64,000 nt of DNA, taken from positions 62,001 to 126,000 of the forward strand of contig CAMXPV010000002.1 of assembly GCA_947245585.1 (NCBI GenBank), in the 5' to 3' direction. The translations under genes and the position numbers were made by a program. Positions 1 to 10,031 of this stretch are shown piece after piece. The stretch is from an uncultured Lachnospiraceae bacterium. Lineage in GTDB: Bacteria > Bacillota > Clostridia > Lachnospirales > Lachnospiraceae. Within the stretch, counting starts at the first letter, position 1. Every line of letters starts with the position of its first letter. The notes below the pieces were generated by a model. That model made no database searches, was not told the DNA's origin, and was given only the letters and a program-made list of their open reading frames with translations.

Positions 1-2364
1 TACGGAATAACTGGTATTATTCACAGTGATGCCGGAACCCTGCGCCTGCGATTCCTCATCTGCAAAGAGGAACGGAGACCCCTGCTCCAACGTATATGAT
101 TTTCCGTTGTAGGTAATCGACTCTCCTGCCACAGGGCCCGCGCCCCGTCTAAAAAGAATCGTCAGCACACTGTTTTCTTCCTCAGAATCAGCATTCTGCG
201 TACCGCCATCCGCCCCTTCAGGGTTCACAGGCTGATCCGCCGCTGTGGTCCCGACGGCCTGATCAGGCTGACCCTCCGTGGAATCCACCGTTTCTTCCGT
301 CGTCGTTTCTTCATCCGCACTGCCCCTCCGGCAGATTACGCCAATAAACTCGCTGCCAACAGAGGACAGACAAGTCCCCGTCAGATCCGTTATCCCTTTC
401 GGTATCACATAGGTGCGCGTTCCCGTAAAGACCGGTCCCCTATAGGTATCCCGGTATAGCTTCGTTGCCGCACTCTCATAGGAGCGGACAGGGAGCACAT
501 CTCCCTCAAAAACAACCACGCCCTCCCGTATATTTTCATTGTCAAAAGCGCGAAGCCCAATTTCCTCCACCGATGAAGGTATGACAACCTTCTGTATGGG
601 ACATCCTGCAAAAGCCCTGTCACGGATCTGCTGCACGCCATTTCCCAACTGAATCTCATTTAAATGCAGGCATTCCTCAAAAGCGCCCTCTCCGATCACG
701 GACACGCTATCCGGAATCTGTACACGGTTAATACTGGTTTTTCCCTTAAATGCCTCCGCGCCTATCGTCTTTACGGAGTCCGGAATAGCCACATCACCGC
801 CCTGTCCTCTGTAGGCAAGTAGTATCCCGTCTCCTACAATCAAAAAGTCGCTTCCTTCTCCAACGTTTCCTTTCCACTGATCCATCCACAATGTCTTATC
901 AAAAGCGGAAACACCAATTTCTTTCACACTACTGGGAATAGACACATCCGACAAGTTATCACAGTGATAAAATGCGGCATAGCCAATCTCCTCCACACCC
1001 TCCGGAATCTGTGCAGAAGTAAGACCCGCTCTCGCATAAGCAAACTCTCCAATCCTGCGAACACCATCCGGAATCGTGCAAGATCCACTGTTATCATTAT
1101 AATAAGCCTGTGCCGCTACCGTGTCCCCGTTCACCAACGTATATTTAGGGAAAGACCCCCCCTTTGCATCCTCTGATCCTGCAAGACCGGGAACCGTATC
1201 CAAATCGGGCTCCTCCACCGGCGGTTCACCCCCCAGAGTTTCTCCGGTGCTGCCTACATTGACTGTGGCCTTCGCGTTATCCACCAACACGTAGACCTCC
1301 TGTCCAATTACACGGGATTTTGCCTTCACGTTGGGGTCTTCTTCCTCTTCCATGGCGTTCATATGGGTTACCTCATGATAATAATCCACAGGACCCAAAT
1401 TCTGCACCGGCTCCTCCTCAGCGCTTTCCTCGCTCACGCTGTCCGGAACAGGCGCCTCCTCATACTCAGACACATCAATATCCTCTAAAACCAAAGTGTC
1501 CGCAAAGCTCTTCGCATAGGACCCCTCATCCGCATAAATGGTCAGCCTCGTACAGCCGTCAAAAGCGGTGCTGTGAATCGAATTGACAGAGGTAGGCAGG
1601 GTGATATCACGTAACCTCACGCAGTCCTCAAAGGCCTTCATATCAATGCGTTTCACAGAATAGGGAATATCAATTGCTTTTAAGTTTTTACAATTGGAAA
1701 ACGCATACCCCGGAATCTCCGCCACATTGCTGCTAACGCTCACATTCTGCAAATTATAATCACCCCAGAAAGCATAGGGCTTTACCTGTTCTACCAAAAC
1801 GGGCATTTCATAGGAATCCGCCTGTCGTCCGGCCAGCACCTGATAGAGCACGTCCTTACCCTTTTTGTTATAGATCGCGCCGTCCTCACAGACAAAATTC
1901 TCGTTATCCCCGTCAATTGCCACGGACGCAAGACTATAATTACCCGCAAACGCGCCATTTCCAAGACTTTTAAGACCGGAACCGACGGTCACATCCTTCA
2001 GCGAAGCACATCCGGAAAATGCCGCGTTTTCAATCACTTCCACACTGTCTGGTACATTAATACTCTCTAAATTAGAACATTCGGAAAAAGCCCTCGCGCC
2101 AATGACCTCCACCCCGTCACTCAACGTAACACAGCGCACTGAATCATTGCCCGCAAAGGCTTCCGCTTCTATCTTTTTTACCTGATTGGAAAGAGACACG
2201 TCCTCTGCCGTGCCATTGTACTTCACTAATGTAGTTCCATCCATCTGAAAATCAGATGCGGCGGAGGAATCCTCCGCCTCCACATCTGATACTGGAATCT
2301 GTGTCACGGCGATCGCTGTTACCAAAAACAGCGTACCGATCAGTTTTCTCAACCTTTTCCCCAT
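1..2364 (-). CDS. BspA-like leucine-rich-repeat surface protein (C-terminus outside window)
   Basis: An open frame runs from an ATG at 2364 (preceded by AAGGGGGAA) off the left edge: 788 codons without a stop. The N-terminus (MGKRLRKLIG, a hydrophobic stretch, then VSDVEAED) is a signal peptide. Two blocks of BspA-type LRR_5 repeats follow, recognised by recurring AFxxCxxLxxVxIPxSVxxIGxxAF spacing, at roughly residues 45-220 and 340-560. They are separated and followed by acidic Glu/Pro/Thr-rich spacers. The protein should be exported; whether it ends in a wall-sorting signal cannot be seen. Its start lies 28 bp behind the stop of another LRR protein, so the two are probably one operon. The family (Treponema-type BspA repeats) binds host or community ligands in other bacteria; the ligand here is unknown. 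Confidence 0.85.
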   Translation of the reverse strand, partial: MGKRLRKLIGTLFLVTAIAVTQIPVSDVEAEDSSAASDFQMDGTTLVKYNGTAEDVSLSNQVKKIEAEAFAGNDSVRCVTLSDGVEVIGARAFSECSNLESINVPDSVEVIENAAFSGCASLKDVTVGSGLKSLGNGAFAGNYSLASVAIDGDNENFVCEDGAIYNKKGKDVLYQVLAGRQADSYEMPVLVEQVKPYAFWGDYNLQNVSVSSNVAEIPGYAFSNCKNLKAIDIPYSVKRIDMKAFEDCVRLRDITLPTSVNSIHSTAFDGCTRLTIYADEGSYAKSFADTLVLEDIDVSEYEEAPVPDSVSEESAEEEPVQNLGPVDYYHEVTHMNAMEEEEDPNVKAKSRVIGQEVYVLVDNAKATVNVGSTGETLGGEPPVEEPDLDTVPGLAGSEDAKGGSFPKYTLVNGDTVAAQAYYNDNSGSCTIPDGVRRIGEFAYARAGLTSAQIPEGVEEIGYAAFYHCDNLSDVSIPSSVKEIGVSAFDKTLWMDQWKGNVGEGSDFLIVGDGILLAYRGQGGDVAIPDSVKTIGAEAFKGKTSINRVQIPDSVSVIGEGAFEECLHLNEIQLGNGVQQIRDRAFAGCPIQKVVIPSSVEEIGLRAFDNENIREGVVVFEGDVLPVRSYESAATKLYRDTYRGPVFTGTRTYVIPKGITDLTGTCLSSVGSEFIGVICRRGSADEETTTEETVDSTEGQPDQAVGTTAADQPVNPEGADGGTQNADSEEENSVLTILFRRGAGPVAGESITYNGKSYTLEQGSPFLFADEESQAQGSGITVNNTSYSV

Positions 2365-2392
2365 AGGATTCCCCCTTGGGCTCACAAGTCCC

Positions 2393-5300
2393 CTAGCCTT
2401 TTACTTTGACCGGCCTCTTTTTGTCCCGCTTGAGGAACAAAATCATCGACAGACAAGCCAACCCGAGTGACAAGAACCACTTCGGATGAATCGGATCACC
2501 AGTCTTAGGTGTTGTATCAAGCATACCCTCAACCAGATTACCGGTATCCACATAAATCGTATAAGGCGAGAAGTGGGTTGCCCGGAACCGGATACATGGC
2601 ACACCGTTAATCGTAGTAAAGTTCTCATTCAAACTCTCTAACTGATCGCCGTTAATAACCGCACCCGCCATGTTGTTACCGCCGTATGCCACCAGTGAAT
2701 CCGGAATCGGGATCGTGATGTCCACGGAAAGTCCCGTCGTATCCGAAATCTTTGTCGTTCCGGTGGAATCATAGAGACTGATATCCATCGCATAGTAGAG
2801 GATATTGTCCAAAGTACCGTACTTGTTTGTGAGGGCTGCCGCTACTGCACGGGTCGCCTCATCGGTCTCGGTAATCTTCACAATAAAGTTATCCGTGGAA
2901 CCGTTCACATTCGCCGTTGCCAGATCCCTGTTGGAAATACCCGGCTTTTCAATATCCACTCTGGTATTGCCGTCATCAGTCGTACCGCTGCTTGTATTGC
3001 CACTGCTTCCACCGCTGCTTGGAGCAGTCGTCGCCTGAGGCGTCGTGTCAGCCACAAAGTTTGCCTTAATTGACACATTATTTGAAGGCATCTGGAATGT
3101 GGTTGCCGGCAGACTCACACTCACGAGAGTCACACCGTTTGACTCGGTCGTCCACTTGTCAAATCTCATGCCCGCCGCCGGCTGTGCCGCCGTAACGATA
3201 ACCATTGTGCCCGGCGCATAACTTCCGGAACCGTATCCGTTCTCCACAAATACCGTGTACATTCCCGCACCGCTCGTGGTGGAAGTGGTACTGGTAGAGC
3301 TGCTGGAAGAAGAGCTGCTGCTATTCTTACTGCTGCTACTCTTGTTGCTCGTAGTGCCGCCGCTTGTGTTAGTGGAGCCTCCACTCGTATTGGTAGTGCC
3401 GCCACTTGTATTGGTGGAACCGCCACTCGTGGTGCCGCCATTCGCCGAAGCTTTATACAATGCAACGATTGTCATATTGCTATTTACAACCGTCTGGGCC
3501 GTCCATGCACCTTCACTGCCGTTGCCGCTGCTGAACCCTGCGGCTTCAAATCCGGTATGAACCGGATGAATCGGTTCAGGCCATCCCATATCAGCAAAGC
3601 TCTTACCTGCTTCTACATAGTATTTACCATCAGTAGGACTGGAACCTCTGCCTGCCAACTGTTGGCCATCCACACCGTCAAGGAATTCTACCATATACTT
3701 GCCGTCTATCGGTGCACCACCCTCATAATGGCCCTGGGCGTAGAAAATGGTATCCTCATGAATCGGAGTCTTCCTTGTTGCGCCATTAAGACCAATCCAT
3801 TCCTCAAAAGTCCAATTCTCCATCACCGGATCTGCCGGGAAGTCTGCAAGATCGCCATCCGTCACGTACTGCGGATTGTTGATCGGCGTTCCCAGATCAT
3901 CGGTCATATTCTCGATCACCTGATACTTGGCGTCATAGAAGGTAACCTTCCACTGTCTGCCAAAAGGTTTATCGGACATAACAAGCTTATATTCTTTTCC
4001 GTACTCCTTCACATATCTTACTACCGCCGAATCCTCGGGAGCATGCACAGTGGTCTGCACCTTATCGCCGTCAAATGCGCTGCCGGAAATCTTCACCTCA
4101 GATCCATGTATGGTGAGCTCACGCAGGTTTTTAGCCCCCACAAAAGCGCCCCGTCCGATATCGTTTACTGTGATTGGCAAAACAACAGTCTGAAGAACAT
4201 CGGTGTTTCTAAAGCAATCCTCGGGAATAACCTTCAATCCGGCCGTATTATTGCTGCCAAAATTGATCTCCGTCAGATCGTCACAATCCTCAAACGCCCC
4301 CGGCTTAATTGCACTCACATTTTTAAGATTACTGTCTCCGCTACCGTCACTTCCCGCATTGACAATGGGAGGTCCCACCTTGTCAATCTTTCTTCCTCTC
4401 GCAGACAGACACTCTTCAATCGTCAGAGAACCGTCAGTATTCTTTGAGTAAATAATACCGTTGGTCGTGGTATACCACTCGTTATCGCCTACCGTCTCCA
4501 TCTCATAACAGCCTCTAAACGGTGCGGTTCCGATATCGCTACACTTCGATCCAAGCGTCACTGAAAGCAGCTTCTCACAACTGTCAAAAGCATAATCAGG
4601 CAGATACTTCACACTGCTCATCGTAACAGAAGTAATCTGGTCGTTTCCTCTCTTAAATCTCTCTCCTGCATCAGCGCCGATGCCGTCGTCATAATAACCG
4701 CTGAACAAGCCAGGGACTACCTTCGTAGGATCATCTTCCTCCTTCTCTGTAGAACCCGTATACATATACCAGGAATCACCCTGCTTGGCGCTGCCAAAAT
4801 AACGCTCCCGGTTCAGTTTATTGTTATCTCCACCGGTTCTGTTTCCGTCATCGCCTTTCACGCCATACACATAGCTGTACACGTCTATCGAATCCACGCC
4901 CTCGGGCACAGTGATGTTGCGCACATTATCGATCAGACGAAGTTCAATATCCGTCGGATCGGTAACGCCTATCTCATAATCAACCTGCTCATAATATGCC
5001 TTTGCCTTCACCCCGGCATGGGCCACAATCGGCTCAAAGAAGAAATCGACGATCTCACCCATGGAGCTGTCACCGCCACCGCCCGGCGTTGGAGCTGCTG
5101 CGGGCCATGTATCAGAATCGGCAACAAACGTCGGATTTACCCATGGGCCGTAATTGTCGGACGCATAGACCGCATTTCTCTCGTCATCCGTAGTGGCTTC
5201 CGTCCACGCTTTCCTAAAGGCATCACGGCGGAAGTTGTTTTCCTCACCGCTCCAAGCCACATAGGACTGATCCTTTCGCATTTCCACATAATTATCATAT

Positions 5301-8065
5301 TTGTCATCTATCCATTGTTTTACCCCATTTATCTCCACTTCCCTTTCACCGATATATCCGTCCGGACCAGCCATGATATCAAACTTAAAGGCTTCATCCA
5401 AAGCTTTGCTGATATCCTTTTCCTTCGGATAATCCATCAGGGTCGCAAGCTTCGTGTTATTGTCATATATCACAGTCAAATAGGAAGGCACAAGACTCTT
5501 ATAACAAGGCCTCAGCCCGTCTGATCTCAGGGCTGTCCCCTCCCGCATAGACCAGTTATACGGCTCGTAATCCGTTGCAATATCCCCATGGATCGTCAAA
5601 CCGTTACTTCCGGTCTTAAATGCGTTTTCGCCAAGCTTAAACTCTCCATGGGCAACCTTCGGAGAATTCAGGAAAATATCGTTTAACGCGGTACAGCCCT
5701 CAAAGGCGCTGGCACCGATCGACTTCACTGAATTACCGATATAGACATCCTTTAATTTTAACCAGTCTGTCTTTCCGTCCGTGCCGCCCTTGAACACACC
5801 GGCCGCAATAGTCTCTATGGAATCGTCCGGTATCCTGATGGAAACCACAGCCGAGTTCAGCTCAGAGTCGGTAAAGCAGTTTTCCCCAATTCCCTTAACT
5901 GACGTATTTCCTACCTTCTTCGGAATATCCAGAACACCGCCCCATTTGTCTACCTTTGCACCCGGTTTCAAAACACAAGAAGTCAATATCCCTTCTGCTC
6001 CATTGATAGAAAGCAGATAGAAACCGTCGCTGATCTCCCAAAAATCCTTTCTGTTTGCGCCTTCTCCCTGATGATACAGGTAAGGCACAGTGGTAGATAC
6101 TGCCGTAATCGCATCCCAAGTGCTCTTACGCGGCGCTGCCGGCTGGTTACTGTTGTTCTTCTCCGGCCCTTCCACATAAAAATCTTTATTAATAATATCC
6201 GCAAATAAAATCTTGGAATCATATTCCACAAATCCACAGGCAGTAGGGTTGCTGTCCGTAGGGAAGGTCACATATTCCAAATTGATACAGCCGTGGAACA
6301 TGGCAGGCGGTATCTTTACTTTATTCGCTGTACTGTTTCCGTAGTTCCCGGGGAAAACTACATACTTCAAATTAGAACGTCCCGCAAATAAATAATTCCC
6401 AAGACTGCCGTCACCGGTCAGGCGATCCGCCAAGGTGAATCCCATGGGCTTTGACCCAGCATCCGTGGCAAAAGCGCCGTCACCTATTTTAACTATATTC
6501 GCTCCTTTCATGGAAACTTCTGTCAACTCGGAACAGTTATAAAAGGCATAGCCGTCTATCGTAACGTCAGACCCTTTATCCTCAAACACAACGCTGCTCA
6601 AACTGTTACATCCGTAAAAGGCGCCGTAACCGATTAGTTTCAAACCACTTCCAAACTTTACCTTCTCAATTTTAGTTCCGCTAAAGCATTCGTTTCCGAC
6701 CCTCTCTACTGTCAGATCCAACTCCGCCACCTTCAAAACAACACAACCCTTAAAAGCTCTGTTGCCAATAGCGGTCACATTCGCAAAAGAAACACCCTCC
6801 AACTTTGAACCCGCAAAAGCGTCATCACCAATAAATCCAATTTGTTCGGGAATCGTTATATTTTTGACGTTTTCAGTTCCATAAAAAGCCTTGTTCGCTA
6901 TGGCACACATTTGATACTTAGCTGTTTTTAACACCAAAAAGCCATACCTATCGTTATTGCTCTTACTGCCCTCTTCTCCCGCGCTACCTACAGTTCCCTT
7001 TGCAAGGTAGATATCACCCTGTTGTCCTCCAGGACGATTGTCCTTGGCCGGCACCAATGTATATTCTTCTCCGCTTCCCACTTCCAGATTATGCGCACAA
7101 AAATATTTCCACTGATCTGCCTCATTCAAATCTTTTGCCGGATAAACCACAAAATCATCTGGCTTAGGATGGGTGTCTTCATAGAAGCCTGTATTGTTTT
7201 TATCCGCCTCCCATGCCGCTTTATCTGCCTTATACTTATCATACGTAGCTTTAACATCTATATATTTCGTATTAATACTAGGGTATTTTTTTAGAAACAC
7301 CTCCAAGTCAGCGTTATTATTATTCTCATATTTTGTATAAGTGTATATCTGCTCCCCTTTGGTAGGGTCATTCCCCATAATCTGCGTAACCTTACCAGAA
7401 TCATCCTTTATCCCATAACCAGTTAGCGTCTGACCCTGGCTGCCTTTCTTTGTGGCATCCGCTTCTAATTGTCCCGCATAGTATTTAGTAAGTTCAGAGG
7501 CTGTAGTCGTAAAGTACTCTGTGTTTGGAAACAGATTCAACGTTGGTTCATCATAGTATTCCGTATTATATTTGCAGATTGCCCCCGCAGTCATGCCGCC
7601 TCTTGGATTGGCTACATCATAATACATAAATTCCCATCCCAAAGAATAGGTATTACTCTCAGGATTAGAAACTTTAAGAGAAGCATGAAGACCACTATTT
7701 GGTTTGTTTAATTCCGCAACCAATTCGGCATCCGTTTTACCTTCATATGTACTCAAATCAAGATTGCTAACACCCAATGGCATATCCGTTGCATCATCAG
7801 GCTTATATCCATAGGGTTTAAAGGACTGATTACCATTGCTGTCATAACCCTCCAAATACCTCCCCGACTCATGCACATCAAGTGAATCATCTGCAAGCGC
7901 GGCAATGCCACCCTCCGGTGCCGCCACGTTCTCAGGCACCGGGATCGCCGCCACCACCACAGCCGTGATCATCAAAACCGCCGCCAGACTACGTCTCGCG
8001 GTTCTCTTTAATCTTCTCCTGGGCTTTTTTGTTACCGGCTTTTTCGCTGCTGTCTTCTTTGCCAT
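2393..8065 (-). CDS. Giant BspA-like LRR cell-wall protein with TPKTG sorting signal
   Basis: An 1890-residue exported protein. A very basic n-region (about 25 residues of Lys/Arg) precedes a hydrophobic core ending near VPENVAA. Many LRR_5/BspA repeats follow (about residues 390-560, 700-800 and 1110-1330). Next come InlB-B-like beta-grasp modules (WKVTFYDAKYQ and later YTVFVENGYGSG...FDKW), with a low-complexity linker of Gly-Gly-Thr/Ser-Asn-Thr-Ser units and a poly-Ser run between them (DNA about 3290-3445). The C-terminus carries TPKTGD, a membrane segment and a Lys/Arg tail, a classic sortase signal. The xPxTG form fits class B sortases such as that of Clostridioides difficile, and a class B sortase gene lies 2 kb upstream. 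Start ATG has GAGGAGAAAG in front. Long plus-strand ORFs across this gene are shadows. Function: wall-anchored adhesin or ligand-binding protein, inferred. Confidence 0.9.
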   Translation of the reverse strand: MAKKTAAKKPVTKKPRRRLKRTARRSLAAVLMITAVVVAAIPVPENVAAPEGGIAALADDSLDVHESGRYLEGYDSNGNQSFKPYGYKPDDATDMPLGVSNLDLSTYEGKTDAELVAELNKPNSGLHASLKVSNPESNTYSLGWEFMYYDVANPRGGMTAGAICKYNTEYYDEPTLNLFPNTEYFTTTASELTKYYAGQLEADATKKGSQGQTLTGYGIKDDSGKVTQIMGNDPTKGEQIYTYTKYENNNNADLEVFLKKYPSINTKYIDVKATYDKYKADKAAWEADKNNTGFYEDTHPKPDDFVVYPAKDLNEADQWKYFCAHNLEVGSGEEYTLVPAKDNRPGGQQGDIYLAKGTVGSAGEEGSKSNNDRYGFLVLKTAKYQMCAIANKAFYGTENVKNITIPEQIGFIGDDAFAGSKLEGVSFANVTAIGNRAFKGCVVLKVAELDLTVERVGNECFSGTKIEKVKFGSGLKLIGYGAFYGCNSLSSVVFEDKGSDVTIDGYAFYNCSELTEVSMKGANIVKIGDGAFATDAGSKPMGFTLADRLTGDGSLGNYLFAGRSNLKYVVFPGNYGNSTANKVKIPPAMFHGCINLEYVTFPTDSNPTACGFVEYDSKILFADIINKDFYVEGPEKNNSNQPAAPRKSTWDAITAVSTTVPYLYHQGEGANRKDFWEISDGFYLLSINGAEGILTSCVLKPGAKVDKWGGVLDIPKKVGNTSVKGIGENCFTDSELNSAVVSIRIPDDSIETIAAGVFKGGTDGKTDWLKLKDVYIGNSVKSIGASAFEGCTALNDIFLNSPKVAHGEFKLGENAFKTGSNGLTIHGDIATDYEPYNWSMREGTALRSDGLRPCYKSLVPSYLTVIYDNNTKLATLMDYPKEKDISKALDEAFKFDIMAGPDGYIGEREVEINGVKQWIDDKYDNYVEMRKDQSYVAWSGEENNFRRDAFRKAWTEATTDDERNAVYASDNYGPWVNPTFVADSDTWPAAAPTPGGGGDSSMGEIVDFFFEPIVAHAGVKAKAYYEQVDYEIGVTDPTDIELRLIDNVRNITVPEGVDSIDVYSYVYGVKGDDGNRTGGDNNKLNRERYFGSAKQGDSWYMYTGSTEKEEDDPTKVVPGLFSGYYDDGIGADAGERFKRGNDQITSVTMSSVKYLPDYAFDSCEKLLSVTLGSKCSDIGTAPFRGCYEMETVGDNEWYTTTNGIIYSKNTDGSLTIEECLSARGRKIDKVGPPIVNAGSDGSGDSNLKNVSAIKPGAFEDCDDLTEINFGSNNTAGLKVIPEDCFRNTDVLQTVVLPITVNDIGRGAFVGAKNLRELTIHGSEVKISGSAFDGDKVQTTVHAPEDSAVVRYVKEYGKEYKLVMSDKPFGRQWKVTFYDAKYQVIENMTDDLGTPINNPQYVTDGDLADFPADPVMENWTFEEWIGLNGATRKTPIHEDTIFYAQGHYEGGAPIDGKYMVEFLDGVDGQQLAGRGSSPTDGKYYVEAGKSFADMGWPEPIHPVHTGFEAAGFSSGNGSEGAWTAQTVVNSNMTIVALYKASANGGTTSGGSTNTSGGTTNTSGGSTNTSGGTTSNKSSSSKNSSSSSSSSSTSTTSTTSGAGMYTVFVENGYGSGSYAPGTMVIVTAAQPAAGMRFDKWTTESNGVTLVSVSLPATTFQMPSNNVSIKANFVADTTPQATTAPSSGGSSGNTSSGTTDDGNTRVDIEKPGISNRDLATANVNGSTDNFIVKITETDEATRAVAAALTNKYGTLDNILYYAMDISLYDSTGTTKISDTTGLSVDITIPIPDSLVAYGGNNMAGAVINGDQLESLNENFTTINGVPCIRFRATHFSPYTIYVDTGNLVEGMLDTTPKTGDPIHPKWFLSLGLACLSMILFLKRDKKRPVKVKG

Positions 8066-8186
8066 GGTACTTTCTCCTCATTCCCTTACACATTTTCTAT
8101 AATTTCATCAATAAAAATACAGGATAGCTTTTATTTATATCGTCATTTTTCAACTATCCGTTTAGCTTTTTGCTCTCTATTTCTAT

Positions 8187-8251
8187 CTCGACATATAGGG
8201 GTCATCCCTTAGTCGGACACCATATATGCCCGTCAAAAGGGTATTTCGACA
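8187..8251 (-). promoter_or_regulatory. Candidate Spo0A boxes upstream of the LRR operon
   Basis: Read on the minus strand, TGTCGAA (8245-8251) is an exact match to the established 0A box, and TGTCGAG (8187-8193) is a one-base variant 58 bp away. They lie in the 265-bp leader between the Rpn gene and the LRR gene. Short motifs occur by chance, so this is only a candidate for Spo0A (stationary/sporulation) control of the surface proteins. Confidence 0.3.
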
Positions 8252-8278
8252 CAATTTGACCGAGTAGCATATATTTTT

Positions 8279-8306
8279 ATTTTACTCTTTTTTGTAGAAT
8301 ATGCAA
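8279..8306 (-). promoter_or_regulatory. Candidate sigma-A promoter of the LRR operon
   Basis: On the minus strand TTGCAT (8301-8306) and TAAAAT (8279-8284) are separated by 16 bp. Initiation here would leave a leader of about 200 nt before the LRR start at 8065, including the candidate 0A boxes. The region is very AT-rich, so other promoters are possible. Confidence 0.35.
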
Positions 8307-8330
8307 GTTTTTTATGACCAAAATCTGATA

Positions 8331-9293
8331 TTATACTAACACATGCTCTTTTTCCTTGATGACAGCCTCCACTTCCTCAATGGTTTTTTCTACAATTTCT
8401 GCTATCTGTCCCAAGGTATAGCCCTTCTTGTGCATATTCAAAATAACTACTGCTTTTCCTTCTGCTATGCCTTCTTCCTTAATCCCCTGACTCAAATTAC
8501 ACATAACGCTCACATCCTCTCTTATTCGATCCCCTGCCTGAATATCATACTCGTTTTCCATGATATCCAATTTTTCTTTCACGGAAAGCTGCCTGGAGAA
8601 CATCGCCCCTAACAGACGATGCAGCTCATATTTCTCATCATGCTCCGGAAGTTCATTTGCTATACCGATCATAACAATATTCAACAGGTCAAGCCCGCCT
8701 TTCCACGAATAAGAACCTAGCAGCTTATCATCTGTCAGATGTATATAATCCATACTGTTCTCATCCATGTTCATACATACCCATATCGAAAATACACGTT
8801 TTATGTCATTATAATTCTGATTGACAAAATCCCGTTCCCTCTGTGAGGAAACAAGGCGGCTCACATAAAATACTGCCCTGTTTAAGATATGGTAGCTTGT
8901 CGGCTCATCTTTTTGTGCTTCTAAATTCACGATAACCCGAGAAAGCCCGTCTTTCCCGCCACCTGCGGATGGCGTTCGCACATAAAACACTATGTCAAAC
9001 CTTACAAGCCCCTCGTTTATCTCTGCATTCTCCGTATTCATTCCAACAATGCGCTGTCCACGTTCTTCCTTTTCGGCATTGGTCAGCCCCGGCTCTACCG
9101 GAATTACGCTGATGAACGGATCCCCCTCAATATAGGTTACTGCTTCTTTCGGATCCATTCCCTTAAACTCGTCAACCGCCTTTACCAAAATATGCGCCAG
9201 AATGATTTTATTTCCTAACAGGCGTTTTGCCCTTTCATCATACTGTGCATCCCTGTCCGCTGCGCTCACTGCATTTTTTATATCTCTGTCCAC
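8331..9293 (-). CDS. Rpn-type PD-(D/E)XK nuclease-family protein
   Basis: A 320-aa protein of the Rpn / PD-(D/E)XK transposase-like family, common in many copies in Lachnospiraceae. The nuclease core is visible as RFDIVFYVRTP (metal-binding Asp) followed by VIVNLEAQKDEP; the E-A-Q in place of E-x-K is the usual variant in this subfamily. The middle contains the RDFVNQNYNDIKRVFSIWVC signature and the C-terminus is helical and charged (IKEEGIAEGK...). Start codon is GTG at 9293, chosen because AAGGAGG lies 6 nt upstream; an overlapping ATG is out of frame. Related Rpn proteins promote RecA-independent recombination in E. coli; activity here is inferred. It appears monocistronic, with its own promoter at 9362-9390. 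Confidence 0.8.
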   Translation of the reverse strand: MDRDIKNAVSAADRDAQYDERAKRLLGNKIILAHILVKAVDEFKGMDPKEAVTYIEGDPFISVIPVEPGLTNAEKEERGQRIVGMNTENAEINEGLVRFDIVFYVRTPSAGGGKDGLSRVIVNLEAQKDEPTSYHILNRAVFYVSRLVSSQRERDFVNQNYNDIKRVFSIWVCMNMDENSMDYIHLTDDKLLGSYSWKGGLDLLNIVMIGIANELPEHDEKYELHRLLGAMFSRQLSVKEKLDIMENEYDIQAGDRIREDVSVMCNLSQGIKEEGIAEGKAVVILNMHKKGYTLGQIAEIVEKTIEEVEAVIKEKEHVLV

Positions 9294-9361
9294 ACATATC
9301 CTCCTTCCGTATGAGCAGGAAACACCGAAACCGCTCCCGGAAGTTATCTGGACTCGAAACC

Positions 9362-9390
9362 ATTATACCCCGAAAGCATCCGTCAATCAA
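9362..9390 (-). promoter_or_regulatory. Sigma-A promoter of the Rpn-family gene
   Basis: Minus-strand TTGATT (9385-9390), 17-bp spacer, perfect TATAAT (9362-9367). It lies about 70 bp upstream of the GTG start and is well placed for the Rpn-family gene. Confidence 0.6.
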
Positions 9391-9654
9391 ATATTTTTCC
9401 CGCTGTTTTGTCCCTTTTTCTGTTCTTCCCGAAAATCCTGGAGCGAGACGCTCCTTACGATGCCTTAAAGCAAAAGAATGTTACAAGATTTTCCAAGTAT
9501 ATTCAGGATAACACATCAGACAGGATCACACAAGCAAAAAGCATCAAGAAATTTTCATCCTCTTTCTCATGAAATCATGTACAGTAGAGTCAGACTTTGA
9601 GTAACAGTTCAGAAAAGCGTCATCACGACAGACTACCTGACACGGAGGATAAAA
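9391..9654. other. Intergenic region between divergent genes
   Basis: Together with the promoter at 9362-9390 this forms the 361-bp gap between the Rpn gene and the XRE gene. I see a short perfect hairpin (GGAGCG-AGA-CGCTCC, 9440-9454) without a T run, and no convincing ORF. The XRE promoter must lie in the right half; TTTCTC...TACAGT around 9565-9590 is only a weak match. Confidence 0.5.
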
Positions 9655-10014
9655 ATGGAATTTGGTGAATTTTTAGCGAAACTGCGCAAAGAAAGAGGCA
9701 TTTTACAAAAAGAACTCGCCGCTTACCTGAATATGACCGTGGCTACCATATCCAACTATGAAAAGGGCATCCACACTCCTGATCTCAATACGCTTGTTAA
9801 ATTGGCGGATTTCTATGATGTTTCTACAGACTATCTGTTGCAGAGAACCCGCTATAAAGCAAATATCAATACTTTAAACAAACGTTTATCTGCTGACTAT
9901 ACCATGAGTGATCTCATGAATATCACGTTAGAACTGGACAGGCAGAATACCGACGCGCTGCTGGATTATTATGAACTGCTGACCATGCGCAACTCAATGA
10001 ATCATAAAAAATAA
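9655..10014 (+). CDS. XRE-family helix-turn-helix regulator
   Basis: A 119-aa DNA-binding protein. Residues 5-60 form a Cro/C1-type HTH (FLAKLRKERGILQKELAAYL, then TVATISNYEKGIHTPDLNTLVKLADFYDVSTDYLL), the standard XRE signature. The remaining about 50 residues are helical and probably mediate dimerisation. The start is supported by CGGAGGAT 7 nt upstream. It stands alone between minus-strand genes, so its target may be itself or the neighbouring divergent Rpn gene; nothing in the sequence decides this. Confidence 0.85.
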   Translation: MEFGEFLAKLRKERGILQKELAAYLNMTVATISNYEKGIHTPDLNTLVKLADFYDVSTDYLLQRTRYKANINTLNKRLSADYTMSDLMNITLELDRQNTDALLDYYELLTMRNSMNHKK

Positions 10015-10031
10015 AGTCATCTTTTTGCATT

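Noticed and set aside
3290..3445. Short tandem repeats that might suggest a CRISPR or satellite array
   Set aside because: They are in frame and encode a Gly/Thr/Ser/Asn linker of the wall protein; there are no unique spacers.
3255..4447. Long plus-strand ORFs (up to 296 codons) opposite the giant LRR gene
   Set aside because: They lack ribosome sites and protein-like composition and lie fully inside a strongly supported coding gene; shadows of its codon bias.
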